The notes: generated by a model from the letters alone, not told the origin. A DNA stretch of 64,000 nt from Flavobacterium frigoris (GCF_900111075.1 NZ_FOFZ01000008.1:1-64000); one strand, 5' to 3'; counted from the first letter of the stretch, positions 25,562 through 34,266 are shown. A program made the numbers and translations.

Positions 25562-26065
25562 TTAAATTTTTGCAAATATGTTAGTATAAAATTTCTTACC
25601 TGTTACTGGATTTTCTCTTATTGAGATTCCAAAATGAGTAAAATTACCAACTATATTTTCTTTGTGTCCAGGGCTATTCAACCAGGCATTTAACGCTGCC
25701 TGAGGAGTATTATAATTATAAGCGATATTCTCACCTACTGTTTTAGCTCCTAGTGTTTTTATAATATTTTCAGAACGGTCTACAAAACCATCATGATTAA
25801 CAACATTATTACTAATCATATAATTATCATGATCTTCTGATTTAACAGAAATATAATTAATTTTTTCTAATGAATTTAGTCCAACACTTACTCTATAATC
25901 ATTTATCAATTTCATTGCTTCTAATTCACTTGGACTATAAGTATAATTTGCATCAACTAATATTTTTGCTTCTACCGTAGATGCTTCTGAAGCATCAGAT
26001 GAACAGGAATTTAATGTAAAAATAACTGCTAAAAGAAGTACTGAGTAAAGTAGTTTTGTTTTCAT
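25562..26065 (-). CDS. CAP-domain lipoprotein, paralogue 1 of 4
   Basis: A 167-residue secreted lipoprotein with a signal ending in LNSCSS (Cys at residue 21) and one CAP/SCP (YkwD-like) domain from about residue 45. CAP features seen are KLINDYRVSVGLNSL, SEDHDNYMISN with the first His, VNHDGF, GENIAYN with the Glu and WLNSPGHKENI with the second His, ending YTNIFAKI. CAP proteins bind lipids, glycans or act as putative proteases; no activity can be assigned. It is very similar to the gene at 27208, including 46 bp of shared upstream sequence, so this is a recent duplication. Confidence 0.9.
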   Translation of the reverse strand: MKTKLLYSVLLLAVIFTLNSCSSDASEASTVEAKILVDANYTYSPSELEAMKLINDYRVSVGLNSLEKINYISVKSEDHDNYMISNNVVNHDGFVDRSENIIKTLGAKTVGENIAYNYNTPQAALNAWLNSPGHKENIVGNFTHFGISIRENPVTGKKFYTNIFAKI

Positions 26066-26111
26066 AATTTAGTAGTTTAAGTTTAAAGTAGATTGTGGGG
26101 CAAACTTCTTC
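26066..26111 (-). repeat. upstream block shared with the second CAP gene
   Basis: TTTAGTAGTTTAAGTTTAAAGTAGATTGTGGGGCAAACTTCTT recurs nearly identically at 27712-27757, next to the paralogue. It may carry the promoter or a conserved leader, or simply reflect the extent of duplication. Confidence 0.65.
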
Positions 26112-26810
26112 AATGTTGTTTTACTATATGTTCTAATTCTTTTCAAACATACATACAATTCCGTTAAAACTACATAAATAATCGACAAACTACATCATTT
26201 TGTTAATAACGTAATAATTGGATTACTTTAAGTGAATATAAATTTTAAAAATATCTAAAAAATTAAAGCCATTAGATTGCAATATTCACACGTTTATTAT
26301 AAAATAATTATATATTCTAAATGGATTAAACTTACAAATTTGTAGAAAAAAAATTAAAATTAAAGTATTCAAGTTAATTTACAAATAGAAGAGTACCATA
26401 CTAAACAGATCAAATTATAATTCTAAAAATCATCCTTATCGTTTTTAAATTGACAATTTATAAGACGGTAAAAAAAGTTTTAGATACCTACTAAAAAGAG
26501 ATCAATTCTGTCCAAAAAAGATGTATGAAATTTAAATTAGGAATTAGTTTTTTTACTGAGCTTATTGTGCAGTATTTTCAGATATGGATAAGTAAAACAT
26601 ATATAAAAATCGCGCTGAGTTGATGACGTAATGAAGATAAGTGACAAGTGGTGCTTAGTACTACTAATCATTAGACATAATTTAGTAGAGACACTATTTT
26701 TTTTATAAAAAACAAATCTAAATATTTAGTAAGTTAAAAAGGACGTTACTTATTTTCCGGATATTTAAATAGCCTGTAATCTAGCGCAAGAACGGCATAA
26801 TATCATTGAA
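26112..26810. other. degenerate AT-rich stretch
   Basis: About 700 bp with no credible gene. It precedes a transposase remnant and may contain further decayed parts of the same element, but no residues could be recognised. Confidence 0.5.
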
Positions 26811-27086
26811 ATGAAAAGGTTTATGGTTTCGTCAAAATTAATTAAAGAAAAAGTAAATCAAGTTCGATTAAAGTACTTCAATATAATTTCTAGATTGATT
26901 GTAAATCATTATCAAACAATCTTAAACTATTTTTATTATGGTTTCATAAATACTTCTGTTGAATCCTTAAATGTGAAGATAAAAATTTTTATGTCTAAAT
27001 TTAGAGGAGTTAGAAAGATTAAATTTTTCCTTTTTATTTTACCTTTAATTATCGCTATTCCGCGAGTTTTCAACTTGGTTCATTAA
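26811..27086 (+). pseudogene. C-terminal remnant of an ISAon1-type (ISL3-like) transposase
   Basis: A 91-codon frame whose residues 14-75 (KVNQVRLKYFNIISRLIVNH, QTILNYF, TSVESLNVKIKIF, KFRGVRKIKFFLF) match the C-terminal end of ISAon1-family DDE transposases. The usual pattern there is NHYQTILNYFDNRSTNASAESFNAKIKAF, whose Glu is the last catalytic residue. Everything upstream of this tail is missing or unreadable and the natural end FRLTxIYA is lost. This is a dead fragment. Its position between CAP paralogues 1 and 2 suggests old transposon activity here. Confidence 0.72.
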
Positions 27087-27147
27087 GAATGTAGAAATAG
27101 CTGTGGAGTTTAATTTAAAAACATATAATTCTAAATTAGTCTAAAAA

Positions 27148-27192
27148 CAAAAAAAGAAGCTGTCATTTGGGGAAAGACAACCTCTTTTTTTA
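27148..27192 (-). terminator. terminator of second CAP gene
   Basis: Minus strand AAAGAGGTTGTC ... GACAGCTTCTTTTTTTG, an imperfect stem with T run, related in sequence to the terminator at 25510. Confidence 0.7.
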
Positions 27193-27207
27193 AAAAAAAT
27201 AAACGAA

Positions 27208-27711
27208 TTATATTCTTGTAAATATGTTGGTATAATATTTCTTACCTGTTACAGCGTTTTCTCTTATTGAAATTCCAATATGAGTGAAATTACCAACTAT
27301 ATTCTCTTTATGACCGGGGCTATTCAACCAAGCAGTCATTGCAGCTTGAGGTGTATTATAATTATAAGCTATATTTTCACTTACTGTTTTAGCTCCTAGT
27401 GTTTTTATAATGTTTTCAGAGCGGTCTACAAACCCATCATGATTAACAACATTATTACTAATCATATAATTATCATGATACTCTGATTTAACAGAAATGT
27501 AATTGATTTTTACTAATGCATTAAGACCAAGGCTTACTCTGTAATCATTTATCAGTTGTATCGTTTCTAACTCATTAAGACTATAAGTATAATTTACATC
27601 AACATTTACCTTTGCTTCTACTGTAGATACTTCTGAAGTATTAGACGAACAGGAATTCAAAGTGAATATAGCTGCCGTTAACAGTACTGCTCGAAATAAA
27701 TTTTTCTTCAT
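27208..27711 (-). CDS. CAP-domain lipoprotein, paralogue 2 of 4
   Basis: A 167-residue copy of the gene at 25562, differing at scattered positions mostly in the signal peptide and linker. The lipobox is LNSCSS. The CAP signatures are QLINDYRVSLGLNAL, SEYHDNYMISN, VNHDGF, a SENIAYN replacing GENIAYN, and WLNSPGHKENI, ending YTNIFTRI. The Gly-to-Ser change precedes the conserved Glu and does not remove it. Terminator and upstream block are duplicated too. Role unknown; both copies look intact. Confidence 0.9.
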   Translation of the reverse strand: MKKNLFRAVLLTAAIFTLNSCSSNTSEVSTVEAKVNVDVNYTYSLNELETIQLINDYRVSLGLNALVKINYISVKSEYHDNYMISNNVVNHDGFVDRSENIIKTLGAKTVSENIAYNYNTPQAAMTAWLNSPGHKENIVGNFTHIGISIRENAVTGKKYYTNIFTRI

Positions 27712-27757
27712 AAATTTAGTAGTTTAAGTTTAAAGTAGATTGTGGGGCAAACTTCTT
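27712..27757 (-). repeat. upstream block shared with the first CAP gene
   Basis: Near-identical counterpart of 26066-26111; similarity fades after CAAACTTCTT. Confidence 0.65.
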
Positions 27758-28149
27758 TAATATGCATTTATCACGTTTTTTTCTTTTCAAACATACATTT
27801 ATTTGCGACAAACAACAAAAATAGTTGATAAAATACACTTTTTTATTTGTATTGTATTATTTCACTTACCTTAATAATGAATGAAACAAGAAATAAATAA
27901 ATTCTAATAAATGACGGAAAGTAGTATTCTTTCACTTAATCTTAAAAGAATACGTTAATTATTCGTGGTGAATTTCAATATGAAGAAAGAGCTATTATCG
28001 TATCCAATATAAATCAGCTTTATTTGTGAAATACTTGATGGAGTTTAGAATTGATTATTTCTCAAATGAATGCGTACTGATTCTAGGATAATAAATATTG
28101 AAATAAAGGTGGTCTTTAAAAATATATAGCACTATACTTTCCTAAATTA
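27758..28149. other. gap between CAP paralogues 2 and 3
   Basis: AT-rich, no gene, RNA or repeat recognised. Confidence 0.5.
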
Positions 28150-28192
28150 AAATTTAGAGGCTGAAAACAGGGAATAGACAGCCTCTAATTTT
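28150..28192 (-). terminator. terminator of third CAP gene
   Basis: TAGAGGCTG ... CAGCCTCTA stem with flanking A/T runs. Confidence 0.75.
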
Positions 28193-28206
28193 AAAAAAGA
28201 AAATAA

Positions 28207-28896
28207 TTAAATTCTCGCAAAAATATTGGTATAGTATTTTCTACCAGTAGCAGAATTTATTCTAATTGACATTCCAAAGTTAGTATAAGCCCCTTCAATA
28301 GCTGCTTTGTGTGAAGGACTTGCTAACCAAGCATCAAAAGCAGCTTGTACTGTACTGGAATTATAGGCAACATTTTCGGAAGTTGATTTAGCTCCTAAGG
28401 TTTTCATTATATCTTGGGAACGCGCAGTAAAATTATCATGACTGAGTATGTTTGTCGTTATCATATAATTGTTGTGTTCTTCTGCCTTTGTGGAAATATA
28501 ATTGGTTTTTATTAACGTATTTAAACCAATACTTACCCTGTATGCATTTATTAAATCCATAAGTTGAAGTTCAGAAGCACTATAAGAATAACTATATGGG
28601 TCAGTTGTTGGCGTCGGAGTTGGCGTCGGCGTCGGAGTCGGAGTCGGAGTCGGCGTCGGTGTTGGAGTCGGTGTTGGTGTTGGAGTTGGTGTTGGAGTTG
28701 GCGTTGGAGTCGGTGTTGGTGTTGGTGTTGGTGTTGGAGTCGGAGTTGGCGTCGGTGTTGGAGTCGGTGTTGGAGTCGGTGTTGGAGCTACTATTTCAAC
28801 AGGTAAAATAGGTTCTTCATAAGGATCTGTAGTACAAGAATTCATAGTACATATTACTGAGGCAAGTAATAATGTGGCAAGTGATTTAAATTTCAT
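28207..28896 (-). CDS. CAP-domain lipoprotein with long Pro-Thr linker, paralogue 3 of 4
   Basis: A protein of about 229 residues. I start at MKFKSLATLLLASVICTMNSC (ATG at 28896), because this matches the paralogues and gives a proper lipobox; a frame extending to 28923 adds only MVIKLLQNF. After the lipid anchor comes a linker of about 30 Pro-Thr repeats (28607-28786) and then a CAP domain with LMDLINAYRVSIGLNTL, EEHNNYMITT, LSHDNF, SENVAYN and WLASPSHKAAI, ending YTNIFARI. The rigid PT linker would hold the CAP domain away from the membrane, and Thr residues could be O-glycosylated. Paralogue 4 has only a stub (PVPTPT). Confidence 0.88.
   Translation of the reverse strand: MKFKSLATLLLASVICTMNSCTTDPYEEPILPVEIVAPTPTPTPTPTPTPTPTPTPTPTPTPTPTPTPTPTPTPTPTPTPTPTPTPTPTPTPTPTPTTDPYSYSYSASELQLMDLINAYRVSIGLNTLIKTNYISTKAEEHNNYMITTNILSHDNFTARSQDIMKTLGAKSTSENVAYNSSTVQAAFDAWLASPSHKAAIEGAYTNFGMSIRINSATGRKYYTNIFARI
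28607..28786 (-). repeat. 6-bp tandem repeat encoding (Pro-Thr)n
   Basis: About 30 units of CCNACN on the minus strand (GTNGGN on plus), varying only at third positions. Such arrays expand and contract by slippage, so the linker length is probably variable between strains. It also creates false open frames on the plus strand. Confidence 0.92.
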
Positions 28897-28923
28897 AAAA
28901 TTTTGTAGTAGTTTGATTACCAA

Positions 28924-29470
28924 ATAGTTCGTGTCTAAAATTATTTGGAAAAAATTGTTTTTAATATCTTTTATTAGAATCCAAAACTACTTTTTTCATC
29001 CATAAACTACTAACTAAAATCAATAATTTACAAAAGTTTAACTGCAGTTTATGTGTTTTTCTTACTTTAAGAATGAGCGTTTTATTTTTGGAGCAGGGAG
29101 CTGTTATAAATTTCGAATAAACAAAAAATTAAATCTCGTTTAGATCACATAAAACATACGAAATTTGTAAATCCTTTAAATAGCAGCTTCTTGATTAGCT
29201 GTTTTGAACTTATTCTTACAAAAGAAATAATTGGAGTATATTATTTCTGTCGATTATGCCTTTTACTCAATAGTTTATAAACCAATTAATTGAAAACACT
29301 TTTGTTATGTTTTATTTGTGGAAATTAATTATCAAACTATAAATATTCATGTGTTTGTTGAATGTGATGTATACGTAGCTTTTGAATCTCTTTAATTTGC
29401 TCCTTTTTCATTTACTTTATCTTATTCTAGGAGATCACAATATCAAATTACTAATTTGATCTAAAATAAA
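28924..29470. other. gap between CAP paralogues 3 and 4
   Basis: About 550 bp of AT-rich DNA with no recognised gene, RNA or repeat. Confidence 0.5.
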
Positions 29471-29497
29471 AAGGCTGCATCAAATTGATGCAGCCTT
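29471..29497 (-). terminator. terminator of fourth CAP gene
   Basis: Perfect stem AAGGCTGCATCAA / TTGATGCAGCCTT with T run on the minus strand. Confidence 0.85.
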
Positions 29498-29518
29498 TAG
29501 AATTATAAAAATACTAAA

Positions 29519-30073
29519 TTATATTTTAGCAAAAATATTGGTGTAATATTTTCTGCCAGTAGATGAATTCACTCTTATTGACATACCAAAGTTAGTAAAA
29601 GCTCCTTCAATATTAGTTTTATGTCCTGGACTAGCCATCCATGCATCAAAAGCAGCTTGTGCTGTACTAGAATTATAGGCAACATTCTCACCTACTGATC
29701 TAGCTCCCAAAGTTTTCATTATATCTTGAGAACGCACTGCAAAATTATCATGACTAAGTATATTAGTAGATAACATGTAGTTATTGTGTTCTTCAGCCTT
29801 TATAGATATGTAATTAGTTTTTACTAATGAATTCAAACCCTTACTTACTCTATAAGCATTTATTAAATCCATAAGTTGAATTTCAACACTACTATACGAG
29901 TAATTATGTAGATCAGTAGTTGGTGTCGGAACAGGTGTTTTTGTACGTATTCGTTTTTCTAATGCTAAAGATTCAGCTGATGTTCCAGGAGTTTCATAAG
30001 AGTCCGTGGAACAAGAATTCAAAGTACATATCACGGTTGTAAGTAATAATGCAAAAAATGATTTTGTTTTCAT
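29519..30073 (-). CDS. CAP-domain lipoprotein, paralogue 4 of 4
   Basis: A 184-residue protein closest to paralogue 3. The signal ends in LNSCST, a short basic linker (RIRTKTPVPTPTT) follows, and the CAP domain has LMDLINAYRVSKGLNSL, EEHNNYMLST, LSHDNF, GENVAYN and WMASPGHKTNI, ending YTNIFAKI. The leader AATCAAACTACTACAAA is shared with paralogue 3. The linker looks like the unexpanded ancestor, or a contracted version, of the long PT array next door. Four adjacent copies suggest repeated duplication under selection, perhaps for surface interaction. Confidence 0.9.
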   Translation of the reverse strand: MKTKSFFALLLTTVICTLNSCSTDSYETPGTSAESLALEKRIRTKTPVPTPTTDLHNYSYSSVEIQLMDLINAYRVSKGLNSLVKTNYISIKAEEHNNYMLSTNILSHDNFAVRSQDIMKTLGARSVGENVAYNSSTAQAAFDAWMASPGHKTNIEGAFTNFGMSIRVNSSTGRKYYTNIFAKI

Positions 30074-30247
30074 AAAAATTTGTAGTAGTTTGATTATAAA
30101 TTAGTTAGATAGACTAAAAAAATTTATAAATGTTAAATATCTTGTTTTTTTTTTAGATTTCAAAACTACTTTTTTTGCCGATAAACCATGTTATAAAATG
30201 GACAAATGACAATAAATTAACATCAGACAATATCATTTTCTTACATA

Positions 30248-30892
30248 TCAAGGAGAAAGTCTTTCAATTTTCCAAGAAAAATCTTCTACGCTTTTATACC
30301 GGATTCTGTCATGCAGACGATTGGGTCTTCCCTGCCAAAATTCAACTTCAACAGGAACAACTAAAAAGCCACCCCAATGTTTTGGCCTTGGAATTACCAT
30401 ACTTTCATATTCTACCTCTAATTGTTTTAAATTTTCCTCGATATAAGCACGAGAAGGAACGACTTCACTTTGATTAGAAACTATCGCTCCCAACTTACTT
30501 CCTTCAGGTCTTGAATCAAAATAATTATCAGAAATGACCTCAGAGGTTCTATGAGCAATTCCCTTTATGATTACTTGACGCTCCATACTATGCCAAAAAA
30601 AAGAAAGACATATATTTGGATTGGCCTCAATAGCCTTGCCTTTCTCTGAATTATAATTGGTATAGAATATAAATCCTTCTTCTGTGAATCTTTTCAACAG
30701 CACCACTCTGGATTTTGGAAACCCATCCAAACCAATTGTTGCCACAGTCATTGCGTTTACTTCTTCAGTTCCTCCAAAATCCTCTGTTTCGTGAAACCAT
30801 CGATTGAAAAGATTAATTGGATCTTCCGGAATGTTAGATTCTAATAACTCGCTCTTTTCATATGACTTTCTATAATTACTTAAATCTTGCAT
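30248..30892 (-). CDS. pdxH: pyridoxamine 5'-phosphate oxidase
   Basis: A 214-residue FMN-dependent oxidase that makes pyridoxal 5'-phosphate from PNP or PMP. Visible motifs are NAMTVATIGLDGFPKSRVVL, GFIFYTNYNSEKG (FMN/substrate binding), QVIIKGIAHRTS, SRPEGSKLGAIVSNQSEVV and C-terminal FWQGRPNRLHDRIRY, ending IERLSP as in E. coli PdxH. It is complete. It is the last gene of a minus-strand series pyrR-pyrB-(31958)-rnz-pdxH. Confidence 0.95.
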   Translation of the reverse strand: MQDLSNYRKSYEKSELLESNIPEDPINLFNRWFHETEDFGGTEEVNAMTVATIGLDGFPKSRVVLLKRFTEEGFIFYTNYNSEKGKAIEANPNICLSFFWHSMERQVIIKGIAHRTSEVISDNYFDSRPEGSKLGAIVSNQSEVVPSRAYIEENLKQLEVEYESMVIPRPKHWGGFLVVPVEVEFWQGRPNRLHDRIRYKSVEDFSWKIERLSP

Positions 30893-30993
30893 TTCTTATT
30901 ATTTTAAGATTATCCTATTTAATATATTATCTATTTTTAAAAAACTAAAAACAAGACTGTTTATTATTATTTTCTAAAAACTAATGACTTCGA

Positions 30994-31899
30994 TTAAAAA
31001 TCAAAACTTCGTCCATCGTCAGCTAAAAGCACTTTAGAAAAAATAGTCTCCGCTTCCTCTTTAAAAAGACTGATATTCTCATAACGCGTCGAATAATGCC
31101 CCAAAACCAATTGTTTCACATTTGCTTTCAAAGCGATTGTAGCCGCTTCTCTTGCCGTGGAATGCATTGTCTTTCCCGCCAGCGTTTCTTCTGATTGTAA
31201 AAAAGTTGACTCGTGATATAATACATCTACGCCGTTTATTATTGGAATAATAGCCTCATTATAGGCTGTATCAGAACAAAAAGCATAACTCTTTGGGGGC
31301 GTTGGATCAAATGTCAATTGTGCATTTTTAATTAGCCTTCCATCGTCTAAGGTGATGTCTTTCCCGTTTTTGATATTTTGAAAATAACATTTGTCAATTT
31401 CATAATTCTGAACGGCATCTGTATTCAGTTTCCTTTTATCCATTTTTTCCTCGAATAAAAAACCATTGGTATAAATGCGGTGTTTCAACGGGATTGTTTT
31501 TACGATAGCTTTATCATCTTCAAAAACAATTTGACTTTCATTTGATTCTAATTCATGAAAATGCAAACCATAATTAGTCCATGAATTGGCTAATCGCAAT
31601 TGTAATTTTATAATTTCTTTAATCCCTTTTGGACCATAAATATGTAAATCGGTATTTCGATTGAGTAATGTAAACGTACACACTAAACCTATCAATCCAA
31701 AAAAGTGATCTCCATGCAAATGCGAAATAAAAATATGGTTGATTTTAGAAAATCTTATTTTGTTTTTACGTAACTGTACTTGTGTACCTTCTCCACAATC
31801 GATTAGAAATAGTCTATTCTTGATTTCTAATATTTGCGAAGTGGGATTGGTAAAAGTGCGGGGAGTTGCTGCATAACAGCCTAGTATTGTTAGTTTCAA
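30994..31899 (-). CDS. rnz: ribonuclease Z
   Basis: A 301-residue metallo-beta-lactamase-fold RNase Z that removes 3' trailers from tRNA precursors. The zinc motif SHLHGDHFFGLIGL has H60, H62, D64 and H65. Other landmarks are the N-terminal LGCYAATPRTFTNPTSQ, the flexible-arm region around 155-175, a later AFCSDTAYNEAI (Asp ligand) and MHSTAREAA ... LVLGHYSTRY (His ligands). The size corresponds to the short bacterial form. It lies 58 bp downstream of the STAS-like gene and 101 bp upstream of pdxH. Confidence 0.95.
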   Translation of the reverse strand: MKLTILGCYAATPRTFTNPTSQILEIKNRLFLIDCGEGTQVQLRKNKIRFSKINHIFISHLHGDHFFGLIGLVCTFTLLNRNTDLHIYGPKGIKEIIKLQLRLANSWTNYGLHFHELESNESQIVFEDDKAIVKTIPLKHRIYTNGFLFEEKMDKRKLNTDAVQNYEIDKCYFQNIKNGKDITLDDGRLIKNAQLTFDPTPPKSYAFCSDTAYNEAIIPIINGVDVLYHESTFLQSEETLAGKTMHSTAREAATIALKANVKQLVLGHYSTRYENISLFKEEAETIFSKVLLADDGRSFDF

Positions 31900-31957
31900 A
31901 ATTATGCTTTTCGATTAAAGACATTTAGATAAATTATCCATTAAGAATTAAATATTT

Positions 31958-32290
31958 TTAAAAACCCAAATCTCTTTCAATTTCTTCCATTTCGATAATA
32001 TCCTGCGCTTCCAGTAGAGAAGGAACAACAGTTAATTTATCAGGAACTGCATTATAATCCAACTCAGAAATAACAATTATAAAAGATTTTTTTGCTTTTT
32101 TATGTTGCTTAGACAAAGGCAAGAATAATTTAACGTCATCTACAGTCAAGTCTTTATGATGCAAAAGGTCTATTATAATATTATGTTTTTCGAAGGTTTT
32201 ATATTGATGTGTTACTTTCATCAAAAAAGAAGTGAAATCCCCTTGAGTGTCTTTGATTGTAATTGTGTGTCCTTTTTGATCTACTTTCAT
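31958..32290 (-). CDS. conserved small protein, possibly STAS-like
   Basis: A 110-residue protein found next to RNase Z genes in flavobacteria. It starts MKVDQKGHTITIKDTQGDFTS, has IIIDLLHHKDLTVDDVKLF in the middle and ends SLLEAQDIIEMEEIERDLGF. The alternation of beta strands and helices, with the closing EAxDIIEMEEIERDL helix, suggests a STAS/anti-sigma-antagonist-like fold, but this is inference. It has no metallo-beta-lactamase residues, so it should not be called RNase Z by neighbourhood. It sits between pyrB and rnz, 53 and 58 bp from each. Confidence 0.7.
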   Translation of the reverse strand: MKVDQKGHTITIKDTQGDFTSFLMKVTHQYKTFEKHNIIIDLLHHKDLTVDDVKLFLPLSKQHKKAKKSFIIVISELDYNAVPDKLTVVPSLLEAQDIIEMEEIERDLGF

Positions 32291-32342
32291 TATACTGCGT
32301 TTTCAGAATTACTATCTAGCTAAGTTACTACCTTTTTTTATA

Positions 32343-33269
32343 TTACTGAATTTTTGATGCTAAAAGATAAATCACCGCCATTCGTATTGCTACACCATTT
32401 TCAACTTGATTCAAAATAACGGACTGATGGGAATCGGCCACTTCAGAAGTAATCTCTACTCCTCTGTTTATAGGTCCCGGATGCATAATTACAATTTCCT
32501 TATCTAAAGAATCTAATAGTGTTTTATCTACACCATATTGTTGTGCGTACTCTCTAGTCGATGGAAAATAATTCACATCCATGCGTTCGTTTTGCACGCG
32601 CAACATATTAGCAACGTCGCACCATTCTAGTGCTTTACGCAAATTAGGCTCTACTGTTACCCCCAGTGATTCAATGTGTTTTGGAATTAGGGTTTTTGGT
32701 CCGCAAACTTTAACTTCTGCACCTTGCATTTGCAGAGCATAGATATTAGATAATGCAACTCTGGAGTGCAATACATCTCCTACGATTACAACTTTCTTAC
32801 CTCCTACTTCACCTAGTTTTTCTCTTATCGAATAACTGTCTAATAGTCCCTGAGTAGGATGTTCATGCGCACCATCACCGGCATTTATGATGCTTGCTTT
32901 TACATTTTTAGACAAAAAATAAGCTGCTCCAGGATTAGCGTGACGCATCACTACCATATCCACTTTCATCGAAAGAATATTGTTTACCGTATCTATTAGT
33001 GTTTCCCCCTTCTTTACAGACGATTGAGCTGCTGAAAAACTAATAACATCTGCAGATAATCGTTTTTGTGCCAGTTCAAAGGAGAGTTTTGTTCGGGTAC
33101 TATTTTCGAAAAATATATTGGCAATCGTAATATCTCGTAAAGAAGGTACTTTCTTAATGGGACGATTAATGACTTCTTTGAAATGATCGGCTGTTTCAAA
33201 AATAAGGTCAATATCATTCTTGTTAATATATTTTATCCCTAATAAATGATCTACGCTTAATTCTTTCAT
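32343..33269 (-). CDS. pyrB: aspartate carbamoyltransferase catalytic subunit
   Basis: A 308-residue aspartate transcarbamylase, the second step of de novo pyrimidine synthesis. The carbamoyl-phosphate motif is FENSTRTKLSFEL with S57-T60; the second motif is HANPGAAYFL ... GDGAHEHPTQGLLD; the aspartate loop is LRVQNERMD and the end HPGPINRGVEI. No pyrI regulatory subunit is in the window, as is usual for the pyrR-pyrB arrangement. It follows pyrR after 60 bp. Confidence 0.96.
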   Translation of the reverse strand: MKELSVDHLLGIKYINKNDIDLIFETADHFKEVINRPIKKVPSLRDITIANIFFENSTRTKLSFELAQKRLSADVISFSAAQSSVKKGETLIDTVNNILSMKVDMVVMRHANPGAAYFLSKNVKASIINAGDGAHEHPTQGLLDSYSIREKLGEVGGKKVVIVGDVLHSRVALSNIYALQMQGAEVKVCGPKTLIPKHIESLGVTVEPNLRKALEWCDVANMLRVQNERMDVNYFPSTREYAQQYGVDKTLLDSLDKEIVIMHPGPINRGVEITSEVADSHQSVILNQVENGVAIRMAVIYLLASKIQ

Positions 33270-33329
33270 TCGTTTACGATTATTATTGTTTTTATAAAAT
33301 TAGATTCTTTACTATTTAATCTAAATCCT

Positions 33330-33869
33330 CTAATTAGTCACTAAATACACTGCATCTTCACCGTTATTATCGCTCCATTCTACCTTCACTTTTTCATTGT
33401 TAATAGCATCAACTTGTCTCCCTCTATAATCGGGCTGTATAGGTAGATTACGGCTAAAGCGTCTGTCAATTAAAACAAGTAGTTCTATTTCTGACGGCCT
33501 ACCAAAAGATTGAATAGCGGTCAAGGCAGATCGAATGCTTCGCCCTGTAAACAAAACATCATCAATAAATATCACTTTCTTGTTCTCGACAATAAAATTA
33601 ATTTTAGTTTCATTTGCCTCCAAAGGTTTGTCCGTTCTGCGAAAATCATCTCTAAAGAACGTAATATCTAACAGCCCTAATTTTATTTCGGGTGTATTAT
33701 ATTCGTTTTCCAAAATATTTTTAAGTCGCTCAGCAAGAAAAGTTCCTCTAGGCTGAATCCCGATCAGAATAGTATCTGTAAAGTCAAGGTGTTTTTCAAT
33801 TAGCTGACAAGCCAAACGATGCAGAATGATATTGACTTCTTTGGAATTGAGCAATACTTTTTGAGTCAT
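33330..33869 (-). CDS. pyrR: bifunctional pyrimidine regulator / uracil phosphoribosyltransferase PyrR
   Basis: A 179-residue PRTase-fold PyrR. The PRPP motif is VIFIDDVLFTGRSIRSAL, preceded by IGIQPRGTFLAERL, with a later LVLIDRRFSRNLPIQPDY typical of PyrR. In Bacillus PyrR binds pyr mRNA and promotes attenuation in response to UMP; whether it does so in Bacteroidota is unproven, and I see no convincing PyrR-binding leader here. It heads the minus-strand pyrR-pyrB series, with a -7 element just upstream. Confidence 0.93.
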   Translation of the reverse strand: MTQKVLLNSKEVNIILHRLACQLIEKHLDFTDTILIGIQPRGTFLAERLKNILENEYNTPEIKLGLLDITFFRDDFRRTDKPLEANETKINFIVENKKVIFIDDVLFTGRSIRSALTAIQSFGRPSEIELLVLIDRRFSRNLPIQPDYRGRQVDAINNEKVKVEWSDNNGEDAVYLVTN

Positions 33870-33893
33870 AGTAAAGTGTTGTTTTTAGTCTCG

Positions 33894-33901
33894 CAAATAT
33901 A
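33894..33901 (-). promoter_or_regulatory. -7 element for pyrR
   Basis: Minus-strand TATATTTG 24 bp before the start of pyrR. Confidence 0.45.
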
Positions 33902-34077
33902 CGAATTCCAGTTTAGGATTTTATAATTATCATTCGAGATTAAAAAATCATTGAGACAAAAGAGCAATTATAAAAATAGTATAACAAATATATAGAATTA
34001 TATAAAAGTAATTTTGACTTATTTTATTAATTTTATCAAAGCTAACAAATCAAATTTAGAACTAAATAGTAGAAATT

Positions 34078-34251
34078 ATGCAAAATAAAATAATTAGAAT
34101 ATTGTTGTTGTTAACAGTAATATTATCCCTAACAGGATGTTCAGTAGTAGAAGGAATTTTTAAAGCTGGAATGGGTGTGGGTATTTTTATAGTAATCGCG
34201 ATTCTAGCGGTAATTCTCTTTATCGTGAGTAAATTATTTGGTAAAAAGTAA
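34078..34251 (+). CDS. small lipoprotein with one membrane helix (57 aa)
   Basis: A 57-codon gene: signal MQNKIIRILLLLTVILSLTG followed by the lipobox Cys at residue 21, then SVVEGIFKAGMGVG and a second hydrophobic helix, ending VSKLFGKK. Short proteins with this Gly-rich GIFKAG motif recur in Bacteroidota and have sometimes been mislabelled phosphatidate cytidylyltransferase; this one is far too small for that. It is followed by a clear terminator, which supports it as a real transcript. Function unknown. Confidence 0.72.
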   Translation: MQNKIIRILLLLTVILSLTGCSVVEGIFKAGMGVGIFIVIAILAVILFIVSKLFGKK

Positions 34252-34266
34252 CCAAATTTTAATATA

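Noticed and set aside
25311..25565. 84-codon plus-strand frame before the first CAP gene
   Set aside because: TTG start, no family resemblance, and it runs through the CAP terminator and into the stop region of the opposite gene; likely chance or decayed DNA.
28607..28786. Regular repeat array that might suggest CRISPR
   Set aside because: The period is 6 bp without spacers and it encodes a PT linker in frame; no cas genes.
28564..28811. Two plus-strand open frames rich in Trp/Arg/Cys/Ser and Leu/Glu/Ser/Val
   Set aside because: They are the reverse reading of the 6-bp Pro-Thr repeat in the minus-strand CAP gene; low complexity, no start context.
31958..32290. Naming the 110-residue protein ribonuclease Z
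   Set aside because: No HxHxDH motif and far too short; the true RNase Z is the neighbouring gene.
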